Assembly: GCA_040880305.1 (NCBI GenBank)
Contig: JBBDIP010000021.1
Coordinates: 1-36,858 of the forward strand
DNA: 36,858 nucleotides
Direction of reading: 5' to 3'
DNA from: JBBDIP01 sp040880305
GTDB lineage: Bacteria; Bacillota; Sulfobacillia; Fermentithermobacillales; Fermentithermobacillaceae
In this document: positions 24,436 to 31,907 of the stretch, one piece after another
Position numbering within the stretch: position 1 is the stretch's first letter
Layout: every line of letters starts with the position of its first letter
The notes under the pieces: model-generated
The model's database searches: none
The model's input: only the letters and a program-made list of their open reading frames with translations
What the model was told of the DNA's origin: nothing
Made by a program: the position numbers and the translations under genes

Positions 24436-25207
24436 CGGGCTGTGCCTCCTGCTCTCCCCGATCCCTTAGGTACTTGCCAACGTCGTCAATTACGTTGTTC
24501 ATGTGCTTGACCATTGCGTTTCGGGCGGCGGAGGGCCGCTGCCTGGCAATCTCCTGGATTATCCGCCTGTGATCCTCGACCATCGCAGATCCAACCCACA
24601 CCCTCACGTACTCCAAGGCTTTCATTACGTCGGGATGGCCGTAGATTAGATCGAGCGCGGCTATCAACACTCTGTTCTTGCCGGCGTGCGCCACGGCTAG
24701 GTGGAAATCCGTGTTCTGCTGTGTCGCCGAGGAGCCGGTGTCCAAAACGTCCTGCTGCTCCTGGATAATGCCGTTTAGGGACTCAATTTCCTCAGGGGTC
24801 GCCCGCTCAGCGGCCAGGGCCGCTGTCTCCGCCTCGATCGCCCTTCTGGCGACAAGGACGTCGAGAAGCTCGTCTGGATTCTGGATTCGAAGGCTCTGGT
24901 CCAGGGCCATGCGGGTCTTGTCGCGAGCTTGTTTGGCGTTCCAGTCCTGGAGCACTCTCTCGCCGCTCGCCGTTATCGCACGCCCTTTTCGACCCTGCGC
25001 GATCACATGGCCGGCGTCCTCCATCATGCGGAGAAGGCGCCCGCAAGTCGCCTCAGAGGCCTGAACACCCTTCTCGGCCAACGCTCGGCGCAAATACCAC
25101 GCCCCCAGGGGACCCCCTGATTCGCCGACCACGGACAGGGCGGCGAAGTACGCGTTTTGGCTCTTTTCCAGGAAGATTTCGTCCACCTCCAAAAAAGGAA
25201 GGCCCAT
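24401..25207 (-). CDS. FCD-domain transcriptional regulator with unusual winged helix
   Basis: A 268-residue regulator. The C-terminal half (about 100-250) is an FCD-type ligand-binding domain as in FadR-subfamily GntR proteins: ELLDVLVARRAIEAETAALAA, DFHLAVAHAGKNRVL and VEDHRRIIQEIARQRPSAA, whose Asp and His residues usually bind a metal. The N-terminus (GPLGAWYLRRALAEKGVQ, CGRLLRMMEDAGHV, GRKGRAITASGERVL) is winged-helix-like but resembles the NrpR/ribonuclease-R type more than GntR. It heads the operon and probably controls it in response to the mutase substrate or product. The start at ATG 25207 has a weak site; a strong GGAGGTGG lies 15 bp inside, so the true start may be a few codons later. 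Confidence 0.75.
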   Translation of the reverse strand: MGLPFLEVDEIFLEKSQNAYFAALSVVGESGGPLGAWYLRRALAEKGVQASEATCGRLLRMMEDAGHVIAQGRKGRAITASGERVLQDWNAKQARDKTRMALDQSLRIQNPDELLDVLVARRAIEAETAALAAERATPEEIESLNGIIQEQQDVLDTGSSATQQNTDFHLAVAHAGKNRVLIAALDLIYGHPDVMKALEYVRVWVGSAMVEDHRRIIQEIARQRPSAARNAMVKHMNNVIDDVGKYLRDRGEQEAQPDVSKREDPGRV

Positions 25208-25246
25208 TGAAGGGATCTACTCATCAGTGGTGAATAGGTTAGTGCG

Positions 25247-25276
25247 ATCATAGCATTGATGTGAGGGAGCGATCAA
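25247..25276 (-). promoter_or_regulatory. Divergent regulator promoter with repeated GCGATCA
   Basis: Minus-strand TTGATC (complement of 25271-25276) and TATGAT (complement of 25247-25252), spaced 18 bp, form a good promoter for the FCD-regulator operon. GCGATCA occurs twice, at 25244-25250 and 25269-25275, 25 bp apart and overlapping both promoter elements, so it may be an operator. A weaker plus-strand candidate (TTGAAG near 25207, TGAATA 18 bp on) could serve the divergent 149-aa gene. The whole divergent gap is only 70 bp. Confidence 0.45.
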
Positions 25277-25277
25277 C

Positions 25278-25727
25278 ATGGGAAGCACGGACCCGTATCT
25301 GGGGAAGAAGGTCTCGGTCAGCGCGTTCGCTGACAAGGTCGAGATGCCGTCCCTGGTCGTGGCCGTGCTCCGGGGGCAGGTGCTTGACAGGAACATGGAC
25401 CTGATACCCCAGCCTTCTCGCGCCGTGAAGAGGGGCGATATCCACGAGATCATCCTTACCGATCAGGACTCGTCCCCGGGTGCCAGGGTAGACCGCGTTG
25501 CCTACCTTGCATTCGTCGAGTTCCAATGCGGCGGCATACTTCTGCACGGCGACAGGATCTACCGCGGGCAGGAGCCGCTTGGCGAGCTTCTCGGTTTCGA
25601 CCTCAGCCACTTCCCAAACCACATGAACGTGGTGGCGCGAGGGGACTTCAAATCTGGCGAGGAGCGGGGCCTCCGTCTGGGGGACACGATTGTGTTCGGG
25701 TCCGACCGGGCAAAGCCCCATAGCTGA
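25278..25727 (+). CDS. Conserved-looking protein of unknown function, 149 aa
   Basis: I do not recognise this 149-residue protein. It is soluble, beta-rich by appearance (VEMPSLVVAVLRGQVLDRNM, RVAYLAFVEFQCGGILLHGD, HMNVVARGDFKSGEERG, LRLGDTIVFGS), with one Cys and two conserved-looking GD turns. ATG 25278 has GAGGGAG upstream. The PLP-enzyme gene begins 18 bp after its stop, so the two form an operon transcribed away from the aminomutase operon. A small accessory subunit or substrate-binding partner of the PLP enzyme is possible but unproven. Confidence 0.65.
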   Translation: MGSTDPYLGKKVSVSAFADKVEMPSLVVAVLRGQVLDRNMDLIPQPSRAVKRGDIHEIILTDQDSSPGARVDRVAYLAFVEFQCGGILLHGDRIYRGQEPLGELLGFDLSHFPNHMNVVARGDFKSGEERGLRLGDTIVFGSDRAKPHS

Positions 25728-25745
25728 TTACAGGAGGGCTGAAAA

Positions 25746-27209
25746 GTGCCGGACTTCAAGTACAAGTTCCAGATGTACAAGCATCTCCAGGCCAATACCC
25801 AGAAGATCTACGCTGAGGCCAAAAAAGCCGGAGAAGATCTAGGCATCACCGGCGACCTTAAGGGCAACCTGGGTCTCACTGGCGCCATCTCGGGGTGCCC
25901 GGCTCCGATGCGAAGGAGCGTCCTGGAGGCCTCAGAAAAGGGGGCCACGAAGATTATCCCACTCGCGAGAGTGGTCGATGAAATCAGGGAGATCGTGAAG
26001 GACGTCTATGGAGACGGCTACGACGCGTGCCCTGTCAACACTTGCGAGGGCGGCCTGTGGGTCACGTTTGATACCCTGTTCACGCCTCCAATTACTGGCC
26101 GCGGCGACAACTACAGGGGACGCTACATCGTCCCGCTTGAAAAGCACATGCACCACCAGGCTGGCTACGGACGGCCGTTCCCGCCCAAGTACAAGGAAAT
26201 ACTCGCAGACAGGGGCTCGACCCCGGGTGAGTTCGGTTTCGCTGGCAAGCGTCAGGAGAACCTTGACGTAGTGATCGTTCCTTTGAAGGGTGCCCAGTAC
26301 CCCAACCACGGCATCAAGTACTACCCGGTTCCCCTCCTAACCCAGGTCGACCCGGAGGCGTCCGTTGAAGTCATCGCCGACGTCGCCTCGGCTCTCCGAT
26401 CAGAGGTTACCGGGTTCGCCTCCATCGCCTACGATACACCGGGATACGGCTACGGCGCTAAGGACTCCGAGGGAACGCCGCTCCTGCAAAAAGGCATCGG
26501 TAAACTGGCCGCGGAGTTGAACGTACCCTACGTGGTCGACAACGCCTGGGGCCTGCCCTTCGTCGGTCACGACATCAGGAAGACAGGCGCCGACGCAATC
26601 ATCTACAGCATGGACAAGGCGACCGGCGCGGCCACATCCGGCCTGGTCATCGGCCGTGAGGACGTAATGGTGAACGTGAGACGCGCGCTGGGCATGCATG
26701 GGGACCGCTGGGGCACCACCGCTTCGTACGGGAAAGCTCAGTACGTCATCCTGGATCCAGGTAAGGAAGCACTGCTCACTCAGGTCCAGGTGCTCAAGGA
26801 GCTCAGGGACAACCCTGGCTTCTTCACAGGGCAGGTAAATGAGCTTTACGACATCGTGACCTCGGAGTTCGCAAAGGCCAATCCCAAGCTGCGCAAGGGC
26901 CTCATATTCTCCAAGTCCTACAACAGCCTTACGGTCGAAGTGAACTACGAGAACACGTGGAAGGAAGGCATGGGCTTCCCCATCTTCTCGATCGAGGACA
27001 TGTACGGCGGCTCCCACCTGCTCCAGGTCGGCTTGGCCCAGATGGGTCTCATCGCGACCATTGCCTACGACGGCAATATCTTCATCTCGCCCGGACAGGG
27101 CACCTGCGATGACGACGGCAACTTGGTCCCCGAAAAGATGCGGCTCGCGGTCAAGGGTCTCGTGGCCCTTATGGAGATAGTCGGAAAGCATTCGGGATTC
27201 CTGGCGTAA
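25746..27209 (+). CDS. Fold-type-I PLP-dependent enzyme of unknown substrate
   Basis: A 487-residue PLP enzyme. The probable Schiff-base lysine is K291 in YSMDKATGAATSGLVIG, and the cofactor Asp is D265 in VVDNAWGLPFVG; this Asp-Asn-Ala and Ser-x-Asp-Lys pattern recalls SepSecS/SLA-like enzymes of the aspartate-aminotransferase fold. The N-terminal half is unusual: GNLGLTGAISGCPAPMRR, CPVNTCEGGLWVTFDTLF and EKHMHHQAGYGRPFPPKY are well-formed motifs that I cannot place. GTG 25746 follows AGGAGGG. It ends at a double hairpin. Divergence from the aminomutase operon suggests action on a related amino acid (lyase, desulfurase or aminotransferase), but none can be chosen from sequence. Confidence 0.7.
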   Translation: MPDFKYKFQMYKHLQANTQKIYAEAKKAGEDLGITGDLKGNLGLTGAISGCPAPMRRSVLEASEKGATKIIPLARVVDEIREIVKDVYGDGYDACPVNTCEGGLWVTFDTLFTPPITGRGDNYRGRYIVPLEKHMHHQAGYGRPFPPKYKEILADRGSTPGEFGFAGKRQENLDVVIVPLKGAQYPNHGIKYYPVPLLTQVDPEASVEVIADVASALRSEVTGFASIAYDTPGYGYGAKDSEGTPLLQKGIGKLAAELNVPYVVDNAWGLPFVGHDIRKTGADAIIYSMDKATGAATSGLVIGREDVMVNVRRALGMHGDRWGTTASYGKAQYVILDPGKEALLTQVQVLKELRDNPGFFTGQVNELYDIVTSEFAKANPKLRKGLIFSKSYNSLTVEVNYENTWKEGMGFPIFSIEDMYGGSHLLQVGLAQMGLIATIAYDGNIFISPGQGTCDDDGNLVPEKMRLAVKGLVALMEIVGKHSGFLA

Positions 27210-27224
27210 GAAACATCGACATGA

Positions 27225-27271
27225 AGGCCCTTGGAAACAAGGGCCTAGGCCCTCCGAAAGGAGGACCTTTT
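27225..27271 (+). terminator. Tandem GAAA-loop hairpins, second followed by T-run
   Basis: Hairpin 1 is AGGCCCTTG-GAAA-CAAGGGCCT (27225-27246), a perfect 9-bp stem. Hairpin 2 is GGCCCTCC-GAAA-GGAGGACC (27248-27267) with one mismatch, followed by TTTT (27268-27271). The second fits an intrinsic terminator for the PLP-enzyme operon. The arms also allow a competing pairing across the junction (GGGCCTAGGCCC, 27241-27252), so the pair could switch, although it may simply be a double terminator. Confidence 0.65.
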
Positions 27272-27354
27272 CATTATTCGAGAACCCCAAACCCAAAATG
27301 GCCTATAATAACTCACGACTGGTGGTACCCCGCGCGACACCCGGAGGTGTTACC

Positions 27355-28260
27355 GTGCACTTCGCAGACAAGCTTCGCGAACGGATCGACAAGGTGAAAT
27401 CCGCTCTAGTCGTAGGGATCGACCCTGATCCCCGGCGCTTGTTCGGTGAGAAGTCGGCGTTTCAGAAGGCCAACCCAGGCCTATCCAAGCAAGCGCTGCT
27501 GGACACGTTCTGCGAGACCGTGATCGATGCGGCATCGGAGACAGCCTGCGCCGTCAAGCCCCAAGCGGCGTTCTTTGAGTCCATGGGCCTTTGGGGATAT
27601 GCGTCTCTGGCCAAGTGCATCCGCACCGCCCGGACGAGGGGCATCCCTGTCATCCTCGACGCTAAACGCGGGGATATCGGTAATACCGCATCGGCGTACG
27701 CGACAGCCTATCTGGATCCATCAGCCGAGTTCTTCGCCGACGCCTTGACCGTCAACCCATACTTGGGTCCCGACACCCTCGAACCTTTTGCCGCGGCCGC
27801 CTCCAAAGCCGGCTGCGGGCTATTTGTCCTGGTCAAGACATCCAATCCGGGGTCAGGCGCCTTCCAGGACACGCTCTTAGCCGACGGCCGTCCCCTCTAC
27901 ATGAAAGTGGCCCAGACAGTCCAGGAGATAGGCAGAGCCCACGCCGGCGATTGCGGATACTCGGACATCGGGGCGGTCGTGGGCGCAACGTACCCTGAAG
28001 AGCTGGCGGCGATACGAAAGGCGATGCCGGAAACCATCTTCCTGGTACCCGGCTATGGCGCCCAAGGTGGGACCGCTGAGGATGTGAGGGACGCCTTCAA
28101 CCCTGGAGGTTACGGCGCTGTGGTATCCTCTTCGCGCGGCATCATCTTCGCTTACGAGAAACTGGGGCAAGACGCCGGCATGAGGCAGATCCGGGAGTCG
28201 ATGCAAGAAGCGGCCGAGCGGGCCAAGAGCGACATCCAGCAGGTCACACCATCCATTTGA
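27355..28260 (+). CDS. pyrF: Orotidine 5'-phosphate decarboxylase, type 2
   Basis: Last enzyme of UMP synthesis, converting OMP to UMP. It is the longer (~300 aa) subfamily. The catalytic stretch LDAKRGDIGNTA (101-112) carries D102, K104 and D107; other marks are GIDPDPRRLF and VPGYGAQGGTAEDVRD. GTG 27355 has GGAGGTG upstream and was chosen over the open frame beginning at 27298. A TATAAT stands at 27304-27309 but has no convincing -35. Its 3' end overlaps the tsaB-rimI gene tail to tail by 17 bp. It stands alone, with no other pyrimidine genes in the window. Confidence 0.92.
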   Translation: MHFADKLRERIDKVKSALVVGIDPDPRRLFGEKSAFQKANPGLSKQALLDTFCETVIDAASETACAVKPQAAFFESMGLWGYASLAKCIRTARTRGIPVILDAKRGDIGNTASAYATAYLDPSAEFFADALTVNPYLGPDTLEPFAAAASKAGCGLFVLVKTSNPGSGAFQDTLLADGRPLYMKVAQTVQEIGRAHAGDCGYSDIGAVVGATYPEELAAIRKAMPETIFLVPGYGAQGGTAEDVRDAFNPGGYGAVVSSSRGIIFAYEKLGQDAGMRQIRESMQEAAERAKSDIQQVTPSI

Positions 28261-29515
28261 CCTGGTCCTCTTTGGGTTTCTGGGCCCCCAGGTCGTCCTT
28301 CCACATGATGATGGCGTCCTCATTCGTGTCTGAATAGTAGCCCTTACGCAGACCTCGGTCCGCGAAGCCGAGTTTTCTGTAGAGGTCCTGGGCTCCGATG
28401 TTAGATGCCCGGACTTCCAGGGTCATCCTGGTGGCGCCGTACTCCTTGGCCTTGTCGAACATGGCCTCGAGCATCCTCTTCCCGACCCTTTGCCGCCGGT
28501 ACGCCGGGTCGACGGCGATGTTCGTGATATGTGACTCGTCCAGGATGACCCACATGCCTACATAGCCCACGATCTCGCCCTCATGGCGGAAGACGAAGTA
28601 ATGGGCGTAGCTGTTCTCGGTTATCTCAGAGGTAAACGCGCGCCTCGACCAGGGAGTCTTGTAGGAGAGCACTTCGATTTCGAGTACGCGGTCAAGGTCG
28701 TCTAGCGTCATTTTCTCGATCTGGATGTCAGTCTGGGTCTGCAAGACCTTCACCTCCGCCAGGGACTTGCGGTAGTACCGTGGGACAGCCTCTCCCGGGG
28801 GAACTACCATGCCTTCCTCGAACATCCGAGAGGCGATGAGGCCGACCTCGGACGGCGAGGGTAGGCGCAACTTATCCTCGACCTGGAATATTTCCAGACC
28901 GGCGGCGTGGTTCCTGCCTTCTCCCTGGGAGAAAGCGGTAAACTCAGCAGCGGCGTCTCCGGTGACGTGAACCGGGCCTGACCCCACCTTGGCCAACTCC
29001 TGGAGGAACACATCCATTCCTCTGGCTGCGATCGGCAGGGTTTCCCTGTAGCCGTACGGCCAGAGGAAACTGTCGCCCTGCTCTGGCACGCCTACGGGGC
29101 CCCTCTCGTAGAGAGCGGTCACGGTTTGGGACTTGGCTTTGCCCTGGACGACGGCGATCCGCGGCAGATGGGCGCATTGTCTCAGCAGGACCTCAAAAGT
29201 CGGGACCATGACGATTCCGACGCCGGCACCGACCGCGAGGCCCTGGGCTGTGGCGCAGCCAATCCTGAGGCCAGTAAACGACCCTGGACCGGAGGAGACC
29301 GCGACTGCCGACAAATCCTTGGGCTCGACCCCCGATGCATGCAGCGCCTCAATGCACATAGGCAAAAGCATCGCGGAATGAACTCTTGGCTTTTGCAGCG
29401 AGTTCTCCCAAAGAACCTCCCGCCCTGCCACCACTGCGACTCCGAGGAGGACTGTGCTTGTCTCGATGGCCAGTATCAGTGGGCTAGTCCCCAAGGTCTG
29501 CTTCTCTCTTGACAT
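28244..29515 (-). CDS. tsaB-rimI: TsaB-RimI fusion (t6A factor plus N-acetyltransferase)
   Basis: Two proteins in one 423-residue chain. Residues ~12-255 are TsaB, the TsaD partner in t6A-tRNA synthesis: LILAIETSTVLLGVAVV and SSGPGSFTGLRIG (74-86). Residues ~265-410 are a GNAT acetyltransferase like RimI, with the acetyl-CoA loop RRQRVGKRM (340-348) and SNIGAQDLYRKLGF. RimI acetylates the N-terminus of ribosomal protein bS18; a fused GNAT could have another target. ATG 29515 overlaps tsaE by 32 bp; its ribosome site (GAGGG) is unusually close, so a later start such as TTG 29494 is possible. tsaD is in a separate operon. Confidence 0.9.
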   Translation of the reverse strand: MSREKQTLGTSPLILAIETSTVLLGVAVVAGREVLWENSLQKPRVHSAMLLPMCIEALHASGVEPKDLSAVAVSSGPGSFTGLRIGCATAQGLAVGAGVGIVMVPTFEVLLRQCAHLPRIAVVQGKAKSQTVTALYERGPVGVPEQGDSFLWPYGYRETLPIAARGMDVFLQELAKVGSGPVHVTGDAAAEFTAFSQGEGRNHAAGLEIFQVEDKLRLPSPSEVGLIASRMFEEGMVVPPGEAVPRYYRKSLAEVKVLQTQTDIQIEKMTLDDLDRVLEIEVLSYKTPWSRRAFTSEITENSYAHYFVFRHEGEIVGYVGMWVILDESHITNIAVDPAYRRQRVGKRMLEAMFDKAKEYGATRMTLEVRASNIGAQDLYRKLGFADRGLRKGYYSDTNEDAIIMWKDDLGAQKPKEDQVKWMV

Positions 29516-29963
29516 CCCTCATATTGTCTCCCCATGACCGAGTAAGCGACTCGATAAGGATGCTGCGGCTGTCCGGCTCCCCAGGCACAGGCGCGATCCT
29601 GATCCAAAGACTCGCTTTCGGAATCGCCTCGGCCCGCTCAGCCCACTCCACGACAGTGACGGTGGGTTCGTCGGGTTCGTCGAAGAACCCGGCTTCGTTA
29701 ACCTCACCGGCGCTGAGGCGGTAGAAGTCGAGATGCCGCAGCGTCAGACGGCCCCGGTGGATCCTCTCCAGAACAAAGCTGGGGCTCTGGACGCGCCCCA
29801 CGACCCCGAGTCCAGACGCCATGCCCTGCACCAGGGTAGTTTTTCCCGCCCCCAGGGGCCCTGATAGGAGGATCATCTCGCCACCGGTCAGCCTGCGGCC
29901 GATCCCTTCGCCCAAAGCCTTTGTGGCCTCAGCGTCTCTAGTCCGTACGCTGAAGGTTTCCAC
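29484..29963 (-). CDS. tsaE: t6A biosynthesis ATPase TsaE
   Basis: Small P-loop ATPase needed for turnover of the TsaB-TsaD complex in t6A synthesis. Walker A is GPLGAGKTT (35-43); SPSFVLERIH, LRHLDFYRL and VTVVEWAERA are the family motifs. It is 159 residues, normal. GTG 29963 overlaps the glycosylase gene by 26 bp, and the 3' end overlaps tsaB-rimI by 32 bp, so the three genes are tightly coupled. Confidence 0.93.
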   Translation of the reverse strand: METFSVRTRDAEATKALGEGIGRRLTGGEMILLSGPLGAGKTTLVQGMASGLGVVGRVQSPSFVLERIHRGRLTLRHLDFYRLSAGEVNEAGFFDEPDEPTVTVVEWAERAEAIPKASLWIRIAPVPGEPDSRSILIESLTRSWGDNMRDVKREADLGD

Positions 29964-30615
29964 TCTGCCCCTGTTCCCACTTGGTCTGAAGGCTCCGGAA
30001 GTCGTTAAGCAGGAGTCCTCGCTTGCCCTGCTCGTCGCGCAGGACGGCTGCGGGGTGAAAAGTCACCAGGTAGACCCGCCCGTCCTTCTCAAACCACTTG
30101 CCTCTGTCTTTTGTGACCCGGATCGCGGGATCCACCAGAGTCTGGCTGGACAGGGCGCCCAACAAAACGATTATCTTTGGGTTTATGATGCGTATCTGAG
30201 CCCTAAGATGAGGCAGGCACGCCTCAATCTCGGGGGGGAGCGGCAACCGGTTGGCAGGCGGGCGGCATTTCACGATGTTCGCGATGAAGACCTGCTGCCG
30301 AGAGAGCCCGACCGACTTGAGCGCCGCATCGAGAAGCTGCCCCGCGCGGCCCACAAACGGCCGTCCGGTTTGGTCCTCTGTCTGGCCCGGTCCCTCGCCT
30401 ACAAACATGATCCCGGCGTGCGGGTCCCCTTCCCCGAACACCACGCCGCGCGCCCCTTCACGGAGGGCACACGCGCTGCATGCAGTGACTCCGGGCTTGA
30501 TCGCCGAGAGGTCGCCCGCGCCGTCCCAGTCGTTATCTCTGCTCGAAATGACCTTCACCACGGGCGCCGGATCGAACAAGGACCGCTGCTCCGCTCGCGA
30601 TTCTTTACTGTTCAA
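29938..30615 (-). CDS. Uracil-DNA glycosylase, type 4 (Fe-S)
   Basis: Removes uracil from deaminated DNA. It is the iron-sulfur family-4 type found in thermophiles and many anaerobes. The active-site motif is GEGPGQTEDQTGRPFVGRAG (74-93), with TFHPAAVLR as the C-terminal His motif. The four cluster cysteines are C46, C49 (CSAC), C117 (VKCRPPANR) and C133 (EACLPHL). I start at TTG 30615, which overlaps the preceding stop by 11 bp and gives 225 residues; the longer frame up to 30663 lies inside the upstream gene. Family 4 is certain from the cysteine set; thermophily is not implied by it alone. Confidence 0.92.
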   Translation of the reverse strand: MNSKESRAEQRSLFDPAPVVKVISSRDNDWDGAGDLSAIKPGVTACSACALREGARGVVFGEGDPHAGIMFVGEGPGQTEDQTGRPFVGRAGQLLDAALKSVGLSRQQVFIANIVKCRPPANRLPLPPEIEACLPHLRAQIRIINPKIIVLLGALSSQTLVDPAIRVTKDRGKWFEKDGRVYLVTFHPAAVLRDEQGKRGLLLNDFRSLQTKWEQGQSGNLQRTD

Positions 30616-31561
30616 CCTTATCGCCCTCTTGGGCGTGGCCGACGACCTTCTCCAACGCCTCAATCTTCTTCTGGATTATCTCAGGATACCGCCTCACCAG
30701 GTCAACGTTCTCGTCGAGGTGCTGCCTGAACTTCTCGGCTATCTCAGGCGAGATCTCGGCGAGCTTTTGATACATGAGCCTGCCAGTCTCAGCCGCGCTT
30801 GCGCAGTCCGGCTGGCAGGGGAAGAAGTCCTTCGTGTAAAACGCGAACGCGTCGTATTCGTCGGGGTTCTCCATGTGCTCCAACTGGTTGGAGGCCCTAA
30901 CCTCGGGGCTCAGTACGGCAGAGTCACGGTCGAACGCGTAACGGTCTATGCAGCAGAGCGGGAAGCCAAGCACGGAGCCCAGTTTCTTGAGGTAGGCCGT
31001 GTGCAGCTCCTCGGGAAAGGCCCGGGAGTACAAAGGAGTTGTGCCCATCGGGCCCCTCAGGCGCTCGTAACGGATGTCCTTGCGCATATCCTGCAGTTCG
31101 TCGAGCTCCGCCGGCACCGACGGGTCGGTGTACAGGTAGACCTCGCGGATAGTCGGACGCGACTCCAGCTCCTTGCGCCTTAGACCCAACTTGTCCATCC
31201 ACTTGGTGAAGGTCTGGTAAGAATGCGAGTTCTCGACCACATCCGAGTACATCTCCCGGAGGGAGTCCATCCTAAACCGGACTTCCTGGGCCTGATTGCG
31301 ACGCCAGTACTTGCCGACCTTGCCCTTGAAGTAGGTCTGGAGGGACTCGCCCGGCAGCCTGTGGCCGCTCATCTTATGGCGGAACCGCTCGTCAATTGTC
31401 GAGCCCAAGATGCTGGCGTCGGGAAGCTCAGCAGGCACAATGATCTGCGAGGCCCGCCGTACGCCAAGAGCCACCGGGAGATAGTCGTCGAACTTCACTT
31501 TGAGCGGTATAGCTTCCTCAGCCATGAACTCCTGAAGGAGAGCCTTATCCATAGTTGTCAC
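30605..31561 (-). CDS. Cys-pair protein, possibly DUF483-like, unknown function
   Basis: A 318-residue soluble protein. The striking part is VLGFPLCCIDRYAFDRDS (C203, C204) followed by FFPCQPDCASA (C249, C253), four cysteines that could bind a metal or cluster; this pattern recalls DUF483, but I cannot confirm it. The C-terminus is charged and helical (IIQKKIEALEKVVGHAQEG). The start is unsure: GTG 31561 lacks a ribosome site, and GGGAGG lies 16 nt upstream, next to an in-frame ATT. It overlaps the glycosylase gene by 11 bp, so it belongs to that operon, which suggests a nucleic-acid role at most weakly. Confidence 0.6.
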   Translation of the reverse strand: MTTMDKALLQEFMAEEAIPLKVKFDDYLPVALGVRRASQIIVPAELPDASILGSTIDERFRHKMSGHRLPGESLQTYFKGKVGKYWRRNQAQEVRFRMDSLREMYSDVVENSHSYQTFTKWMDKLGLRRKELESRPTIREVYLYTDPSVPAELDELQDMRKDIRYERLRGPMGTTPLYSRAFPEELHTAYLKKLGSVLGFPLCCIDRYAFDRDSAVLSPEVRASNQLEHMENPDEYDAFAFYTKDFFPCQPDCASAAETGRLMYQKLAEISPEIAEKFRQHLDENVDLVRRYPEIIQKKIEALEKVVGHAQEGDKVEQ

Positions 31562-31651
31562 AAGGACGGCAATAGTGCCTCCCTGCTATCTCCTTTCACT
31601 GTCTCTGCCTTGTTTACCATTGTTCTTCTCAGAGGGGATTATTCCCTGCGG

Positions 31652-31766
31652 GGCAACATGACGTTCTTTTCCTTGCATGTTGCCGCCAGCGCAAGCTAGG
31701 CAAGATGAATGTACTTCTCCTTGCATCTTGCCGCTAGCGCAAGCATGACGAAGTCATGCGAGAGCG
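31652..31766. repeat. Modular hairpin repeat, copy C (tandem units)
   Basis: Two tandem units and a third hairpin. Unit 1 is GGCAACATG/CATGTTGCC (31652-31660, 31676-31684) followed by GCCAGCGCAAGC. Unit 2 is GGCAAGATG/CATCTTGCC (31699-31707, 31724-31732) followed by GCTAGCGCAAGC. Then comes GCATGAC-GAA-GTCATGC (31743-31759) and AGAGCG. Loops of the two units are alike (CTT(T/C)TCCTT). Downstream TGATATCGC (31772-31780) is shared with copy B. The 346-bp gap 31562-31907 holds this repeat and the hairpin at 31839; I see no gene in it. Confidence 0.68.
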
Positions 31767-31838
31767 AACTTATGATATCGCTGCCGCCACATCAGTGCTG
31801 GAAAACTGGTTGCGTCCATCGCGACACGGAATGAACGG

Positions 31839-31863
31839 AGGCCCAGGCTTTTGGCCTGGGCCT
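31839..31863 (-). terminator. Strong hairpin downstream of the GlmL/KOW operon
   Basis: AGGCCCAGGC (31839-31848) pairs perfectly with GCCTGGGCCT (31854-31863) across a 5-nt loop. It lies 45 bp past the stop at 31908 on the minus strand and resembles the AGGCCC-type hairpin at 27225. No good T-run follows on either strand, so it is probably a terminator or an mRNA 3'-end stem, not a textbook one. Confidence 0.5.
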
Positions 31864-31907
31864 TCCAACTGGTCTTCTTTTGCTCCAGTCTTGCTCTGCG
31901 ACCTGCG

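Noticed and set aside
26400..27296. 298-residue open frame antisense to the PLP enzyme
   Set aside because: It lies fully opposite a gene with clear cofactor motifs and a good ribosome site; its translation shows no family pattern.
29078..29093. TGGCACG resembling a sigma-54 -24 element
   Set aside because: It lies inside the tsaB-rimI gene and no GC-containing -12 element follows at the needed spacing.
29821..30729. 302-residue plus-strand open frame
   Set aside because: It is antisense to the uracil-DNA glycosylase and tsaE, both firmly identified by catalytic motifs.
31652..31766. CRISPR array
   Set aside because: Only two tandem units exist, each is itself a hairpin with changing stem sequence, and there are no unique spacers or cas genes nearby.
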